A stretch of DNA of 64,000 nt, taken from NCBI RefSeq assembly GCF_031877795.1, contig NC_133939.1, positions 5,313,698 through 5,377,697 of the forward strand, given 5' to 3'. The position numbers and the translations under genes are program-made. This document shows positions 48,901 through 64,000 of this stretch, piece after piece. This stretch comes from Strix aluco. Its lineage: Eukaryota > Chordata > Aves > Strigiformes > Strigidae. How positions within the stretch are numbered: the stretch's first letter is position 1; every line of letters begins with the position of its first letter. The notes under the pieces are model-generated. The model made no database searches and was not told the origin of the DNA. It saw only the letters and a list, made by a program, of their open reading frames with translations.

Positions 48901-49317
48901 CTGCCGAGCCCGAGCCTCGCGGCCCTGCTCTCTGCCGAGGGACGGACGGGGACGGTGAGCGGCTGGGGCGCCACTCACACCAGGGGCTCCACTCTGCGCT
49001 TCCTCATGAAAGTCCAGCTGCCCATCGTGAGCACGGAGACCTGCCAGCGCTCCACAGCCAGGCTCGTCACCGATAACATGTTCTGTGCAGGTTACAGCAC
49101 CGAGGTCGCCGACGCTTGCAAAGGGGACAGCGGGGGCCCCTTCACAGTGTCTTACCACAACACTTGGTTTCTCCTGGGGATCGTGAGCTGGGGCGAGGGC
49201 TGCGCTGAGAAAGGAAAATACGGTGTATATACGAGAGTATCCAACTACATCCCCTGGATTAAAGAGACTGTTGAAAGCGTAACAGATTCAGAAGACTTCT
49301 CCATTAGCTTCTCTTAA
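39978..49317 (+). CDS. PROC-linked Gla-EGF-EGF serine protease (F9/F10-like)
   Basis: Secreted vitamin K-dependent protease zymogen of the coagulation-factor family. Eight exons encode 634 residues: 39978-40068, 41788-41948, 42771-42795, 42928-43041, 44224-44358, 45058-45740, 47738-47855, 48740-49317. Layout: signal peptide; propeptide ending KVHKR at 47; Gla domain from 48 with all nine Glu; EGF1 and EGF2 (about 97-174); Cys180; possible chain cleavage at AKR208; activation segment 209-388; protease from Ile389 (ITGG) with His430, Asp476, Ser573 and Asp567. A Cys395-Cys400 pair matches factors X and VII, not PROC or IX. Start: ATG 39978 has an in-frame TGA immediately before it; in-frame ATG 39990 is an alternative. 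PROC-identical intron phases and adjacency suggest tandem origin. I cannot name the orthologue; it could be a known avian factor-like gene. Confidence 0.9.
41788..41948 (+). other. Paralog propeptide and Gla exon
   Basis: This 161-nt exon, identical in length and phase to the PROC one, encodes the propeptide ([12 protein letters not shown]) and the Gla domain ([20 protein letters not shown]). Glu occupies mature positions 6, 7, 14, 16, 19, 20, 25, 26 and 29, so carboxylation and phospholipid binding are expected. The donor is GTGGGA, weaker than consensus. Confidence 0.93.
42771..42795 (+). other. Paralog 25-nt micro-exon
   Basis: This exon encodes MEFWFNYK plus one base, the aromatic-stack helix after the Gla domain. 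The acceptor is TTCTTGCAG and the donor GTAGGT. Length and phases equal the PROC micro-exon. Confidence 0.93.
42928..44358 (+). other. Paralog EGF1 and EGF2 exons
   Basis: Exon 42928-43041 encodes EGF1 ([26 protein letters not shown]), with all six cysteines. Its calcium-binding start is NLNPC instead of DGDQC, and the hydroxylated-Asp position is Ile ([12 protein letters not shown]). Exon 44224-44358 encodes EGF2 ([30 protein letters not shown]). Both exons start and end in phase 1, like the PROC exons. Confidence 0.92.
45058..45740 (+). other. Paralog giant activation-peptide exon
   Basis: A single 683-nt exon, against 110 nt for the matching PROC exon, with the same splice phases. It encodes Cys180 in FPCG, a Gln/Gly/Ala/Glu-rich segment and the activation bond NDSR388/ITGG. 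About 180 residues lie between the candidate dibasic site AKR208 and Arg388. Seven N-X-S/T sequons occur (NES, NET, NRT, NQS, NGS, NAS, NDS), plus one extra Cys in QSTCRE. The motif RQ recurs irregularly (VRQT, ARQG, PRQG, ARQK, ARQN), suggesting growth by decayed tandem duplication. GC content is far above that of the flanking introns. Confidence 0.9.
47738..49317 (+). other. Paralog protease-domain exons
   Basis: Exon 47738-47855 is 118 nt, identical in length to the PROC one, and carries the catalytic His (VVTAAHC). Exon 48740-49317 carries the Asp (NSDIALLYL), VSGWG, NMFCAGY, the Ser motif ([11 protein letters not shown]), SWGEGC and the TAA stop at 49315-49317. The calcium-loop residues Asp444 and Glu454 are present. 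The final exon is GC-rich with many CpGs in its middle, unlike the AT-richer PROC counterpart. Confidence 0.93.
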
Positions 49318-49480
49318 TACCACCCTTAAAGGCAGGGACAATTCTATTATTAGTGTTTCAGTGTAAGACAGTGCAGTTCCTGTCCTTAATGGTGTAAAAT
49401 CAATCTTCAAAGAAATTCTGAGTATCTGTTTACCACAAATGGTAAAATTGTTCATGCAAGTATTACCAAGAGTTATGTAT

Positions 49481-49486
49481 AATAAA
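49481..49486 (+). other. Poly(A) signal AATAAA, paralog
   Basis: A canonical hexamer 164 nt after the paralog stop, giving a 3'UTR of roughly 185 nt. It is the nearest plus-strand signal after the stop codon. Confidence 0.75.
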
Positions 49487-52234
49487 GAACTACTCTGCAA
49501 ATAAGAAAGGAGACCACTTCAGCTTTTCTTAATGTAAATTATAAGAAAGGGTTTTTGGTGTGGAGAAAGAAAAAGCTTTCCATTTCTCGGGCCTACATGC
49601 ATATCACAAGAACAGGCATTAATCCACTGTGTGAATTACCTCATAGTGGTGTCTGGCCTCTAGCTGACACACAGTGCTGAACACAGCAGTGCGGACTGGT
49701 GAAGTTTTGTCACCAAGTACAACTGTTGCCTCAAGTACAATTCTGTTCACTAAAATGCAAATGTTTTCTAATACAAACCCAATGTCTGTATGGAAGTGTG
49801 TATTACCAATGGCATGGATAAACTGCCCAAGAGGGAATCCACCCGGCTGCAGCTGGAGGAACATAGGAGGATTGTACAGTAGAATTCTGAGAAATGCTGT
49901 GGGCTGTGAGGAAACACCATCTCCTGCACCGGGCAGCCCTGCTGGCAGCACAGCTCAGCTCCAGCAGCCGACCAGGAAAGGCAGGGAGGTGGGCAACACC
50001 CCCCCCCCCCCCCATCTGCTCTGGGCAGAGTTCCACTCACCTAGAACTACAAAACAGAGTGGTGAAAGTAGCAAACAGAACTGTTTCTCTCACTTTTTTC
50101 CAAGAACAAAAAGCCCTTCTCTTTATCCTGAAGACACCCCCACCTCCTCATGTATGTAATTTACCTCTCCCAGTATTTGATGAAAACCCATGTGTGAACA
50201 CAGGTGGGGGGGGGGAAGCATACAACCACAGCAAGAAACAACTTCTCTATTGCCCTAAAACAAAAGGAAGCTTGATTGTGTGCACTTAGCCCTCCCTCCA
50301 AGAGGCTGATTTCCCCACACATCCCAAGATGCTTCACATACTTAAAAAGTGCTTGATGCCAAATATGCAGGTCAAATAAAATGCCTGTGGGCAAGAGTAA
50401 CATCCCTTCTTTGAGTTGTAGAATCACCTTTCTCTGCTTCTTTCTGCTGCGATTAACAGGTGGTCTTTGTGACCCACATCAAAAGATGTTTTGATTTTGT
50501 GCCCTTTCTTACAATTCACTAAGTTAAAAAAAACCCAAACCAGCACTCACACTGACAAGTGGTTCTTGTCCTCAGCTTTGTTCAGAGCCTTAGAAAAGTC
50601 CATTATTACTGTTTGACAAGCAATAGAACCTTTTTGTTTGCCTCAGTGAACATGTAACAGCTATTATGACTAATTTTGATGACAAGAAACTGTATTTATT
50701 AGGACTACACAAAACCACCAGGGTCAGTAGTTTAAGGAAGTATTTCTTAGGATTTAAATGGAGCCCACAGTGCCCCATGGCTGCAGTACTGGACTGAGTA
50801 ACAGAACCACAAAAAAAAAAAATGGGGGGCAGGGGGGGAAGCCCATCCTAACCAGAGACTTTCAGGGCCACCTGGGTATAAACAGCTCTACACTGTTCAC
50901 TTATTTTTCACATATTTGTCAATATGACAGTAAGGAATTAATCTTTCAATAAATTCTTAATTAAAAATGGAAAACAACCCCAAACCCTTGAAACTCTCAG
51001 CACGCTAAACACACACACCTGCAGTTGGTTACTGTGTCACAAGTACCTGGCACAAGAAGGTGAGGTAGTCTTACTGGTAGAATTCCTTTAGTAGGCTCCA
51101 TCCAGCGCAGGCATCCTCCTTCAGTTTTTGCTTCAGGTTTGTGTCCCAGCATACAGCTTTATGTTACTGTCAGTCCCCTTCAGTCTCCCAGGAGTGTATT
51201 TAACACGTGACCATTGAGGTACTCACATGCTCCCCGTTCCCAGTACCAGCAGACACCAGAGGTACCGAGCGCCTCCAAGTCGGCCGACACCAAGATCCCC
51301 ACTGCAGAGACTTCACAGAACTGCAGCGCACACATCACAGCAAAGCGGCTGTGCTCCTCTGGAACGAAGGCAACTTTCCTCCCGAAATCCCAACTGCCAG
51401 TCATCCACATAAGGAGAGGAGTCCTCTTCTTGTAGGCAAGCTCAGCAGAGCAAAACATTTTCAGAGGTAAAGAAGCAGAGGTACAGAGTGTTGCTCTGCT
51501 TTTTTTAGCACCAGGGACAAAGAAATAGGAGCATTATCCCCCTAACACAGACAGGAACCTGCCCATTATAGAATAAGCCTTTCAGAAAGTCACTAGGGCA
51601 CTACAGAGCTACCCAAATACCAAAGCAAAAGAAAAAAATATGCATGGCTTTCAACTCTACAAAGTGAAGTCCCAGCAGTCTCAAGCCCTGCAGCAAAGGC
51701 TCCCCACAGCCAATCTAGGTGCTGCACTGAGCACCCGAAGAAGAAGTGTCCAGCAAGCTGATACTCGGTCTGCTCGAGCAGTCTCACTAACCTTGATTCC
51801 AAAGTCTGGCTTACTTCAGAAATAACCTATTTACCACCTGGCTCAGAGAAGCCCATCAGCTGCCACCCTTTGTTCTCCATAGCATCACCACTGGAGGCTC
51901 TGCCATCCATGGAGGGTGAGCAGCAGTGACATACAGCTGTCTCACAGCAAGTGTTTCAGCTGGACGCTACTGGACTTCTTAGTGGTCGGTCTGCTGGTCT
52001 TCTCTTGAACTTTGCATCACGCTTTCATGAAAAATTAAATCCTTTCAGTAGAAGATGCTCAGTATTTCTAATCAAAACCAATACATCTAGATCTCCAAAG
52101 CCAGAACAACTGATTAATAAAGCCCTGAATAAAGAGGAAACAGACAATGATAAACAGAAAACTAAGAACTGGAAGCTTTCCCACACACCAGGTGGTCCAC
52201 ACATACATTCTTCTGAGCAATCAACAGACAGCCC
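49487..52234. other. Intergenic between convergent genes
   Basis: About 2.7 kb between the 3' ends of the paralog (+) and IWS1 (-). It contains a C run at 49999-50013 and a G run near 50,205-50,214. A moderately GC-rich patch at about 51,180-51,470 is open in several frames on both strands, but I recognise no product. I see no RNA gene or known transposon. Confidence 0.65.
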
Positions 52235-52254
52235 CCCGAAAAAACAGAAGATGT

Positions 52255-52260
52255 TTTATT
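52255..52260 (-). other. IWS1: Poly(A) signal, IWS1 distal end
   Basis: TTTATT on the plus strand reads AATAAA on the minus strand, about 260 nt beyond the distal IWS1 stop codon. It marks the probable end of transcripts using the canonical last exon. Confidence 0.65.
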
Positions 52261-52518
52261 GTCTAAAGTGTTGGAATACAACAAATACGTGATCTGTACA
52301 AAGGACACAATAGAGCAAGTTTAAATACAATCAGGAGAAAGAAGTCCCCATATTCACAGTCCTCGGACAACATCTTATACCAGAACCTGAACCAACAATT
52401 TAAAAGATTCACTAAAAAAAAAAAAATCCCAAACAAGTTGTTAAAAAATTTAAAGGTCTCCAAAGAGTCTATGGGTGTATTGTCTTACAGCAGAGCTCAT
52501 GGGGTATTCTGTGAAGGG

Positions 52519-63060
<10,542 letters not shown>

Positions 63061-64000
63061 CTGAAAGAGGAAAAAAAAAATCTCAGGCAACTAAGCAAAA
63101 AACCATCTTAAAAAGTAAACAAAAACTGTTCTGAATTTTTGCTTGCCCTTCTTCCAATTTGATTACCCAAGGTAGTGCAAACTGGAATACTTTCTATACA
63201 GAAATAATTATTAGACAATTTACATCAAAGGACTATCAAATACTTCAGGTCAAGTAAAATAGTATGAGATCAACAGAAATCTGTACACACTGCAGCTCAA
63301 TCATATTTTGGAAATGGTAACAATGTAAAAAACACTCAAATAAACATGTCTAAGAAGGGTCCAGTTCCTCAAGGGTAAATCCATAGTGGTTTTAGTTTAA
63401 AAAGTCAGGCCTTCAACGTGGTTTAGCCCAAATTCCCACTAGTAAGGCAAGAAACAGTATCTTGCACTTGTCACTTTCTTTTTCTTAAAATCTCAATCTC
63501 AGGATGTTTTTGGCATGAAATACATTTTGCTGAAACTGCACATGCATCACTTCCCAAGTGATGCTCAAGAGAGCTTGTGCCCTTTCCTTCTTTGCCAAGG
63601 AAACTTACTTAAGAACATGTCAAGACCAAAAGCATACCAAAAACCAGGAATAAAGTTTCAGAGTATTATGGTTAACAAGTTTTGTGTTTCAATATGTAAG
63701 AAAGTAAGAACAGATTCAACGCTTCTCTCCCATAAGCCGACAGCTCCCATGCCTATCCAGACACCCGAGATAAGAAGATCAGTATATTTGTGCATAAGTT
63801 AAAACTCCACAATTGAAACACAATCCTTTATGTTTTTTTCGAGATGGCAAAAAATACCAAGCCACACACTCCATTTTCCGAAAACTTTTCACAAGCTACC
63901 TGTCAGTATCATTACTGACATCTTGTTTTATCTTTCCTACATCTAATTTCTACTTGGGGAAAAAAAATCTCAACTGCTTTTACCATAGAAAACAAAATTA
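63061..64000 (-). other. IWS1: IWS1 intron, window edge
   Basis: Upstream on the minus strand of the large acidic exon, whose acceptor is TTTCAG at 63066-63061. No exon with the expected MDSEYYSG-type start is visible, so the first coding exon lies outside. I see no other gene in this AT-rich stretch. Confidence 0.75.

Noticed and set aside
49999-50013. C15 run, with a G run near 50,205, as a possible G-quadruplex regulator
   Set aside because: Simple homopolymers in intergenic DNA without other G-tract structure. Likely simple-sequence noise.

Overview
The window is vertebrate nuclear DNA, most likely from a bird. Genes are split into short exons with GT-AG introns, coding sequence is only about one tenth of the window, and a DGKD intron holds a CR1 LINE tail of the classic avian type. 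Four protein genes can be read. All exon coordinates below come from hand-tracing splice sites and checking that reading phases join.

Layout: (1) 1-22,630, + strand: the 3' two thirds of DGKD (diacylglycerol kinase delta), 20 coding exons from the end of the catalytic domain to the C-terminal SAM domain, followed by a long 3'UTR. (2) 22,631-27,557: intergenic DNA with no gene seen. (3) 27,575-37,309, + strand: a complete eight-coding-exon PROC (anticoagulant protein C). (4) 39,978-49,486, + strand: a second complete vitamin K-dependent serine protease with the same exon plan, here called the PROC-linked paralog, carrying a very large, glycosylation-rich activation segment. (5) 49,487-52,234: intergenic DNA. 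(6) 52,235-64,000, - strand: IWS1 (SPT6/RNA polymerase II elongation factor), lacking only its first coding exon(s). It converges on the paralog and has two alternative homologous terminal coding exons.

PROC next to convergent IWS1 matches the human 2q14 arrangement. DGKD lies at human 2q37, so DGKD beside PROC is a difference in gene order from human. PROC and the paralog look like a tandem duplication within the clotting-factor family: both have Gla, aromatic-stack micro-exon, EGF1, EGF2, activation exon and two-exon trypsin domain, with intron phases identical and three exon lengths identical (161, 25 and 118 nt). Both keep the His-Asp-Ser triad and the Asp189 specificity residue.

The observations most worth following are the duplicated last exon of IWS1 (two roughly 43-residue tails, about half identical, each with its own stop and a plausible poly(A) signal), the roughly 180-residue activation segment of the paralog with seven N-glycosylation sequons, and a PROC activation region that lacks the mammalian dibasic chain-cleavage site and acidic activation peptide.
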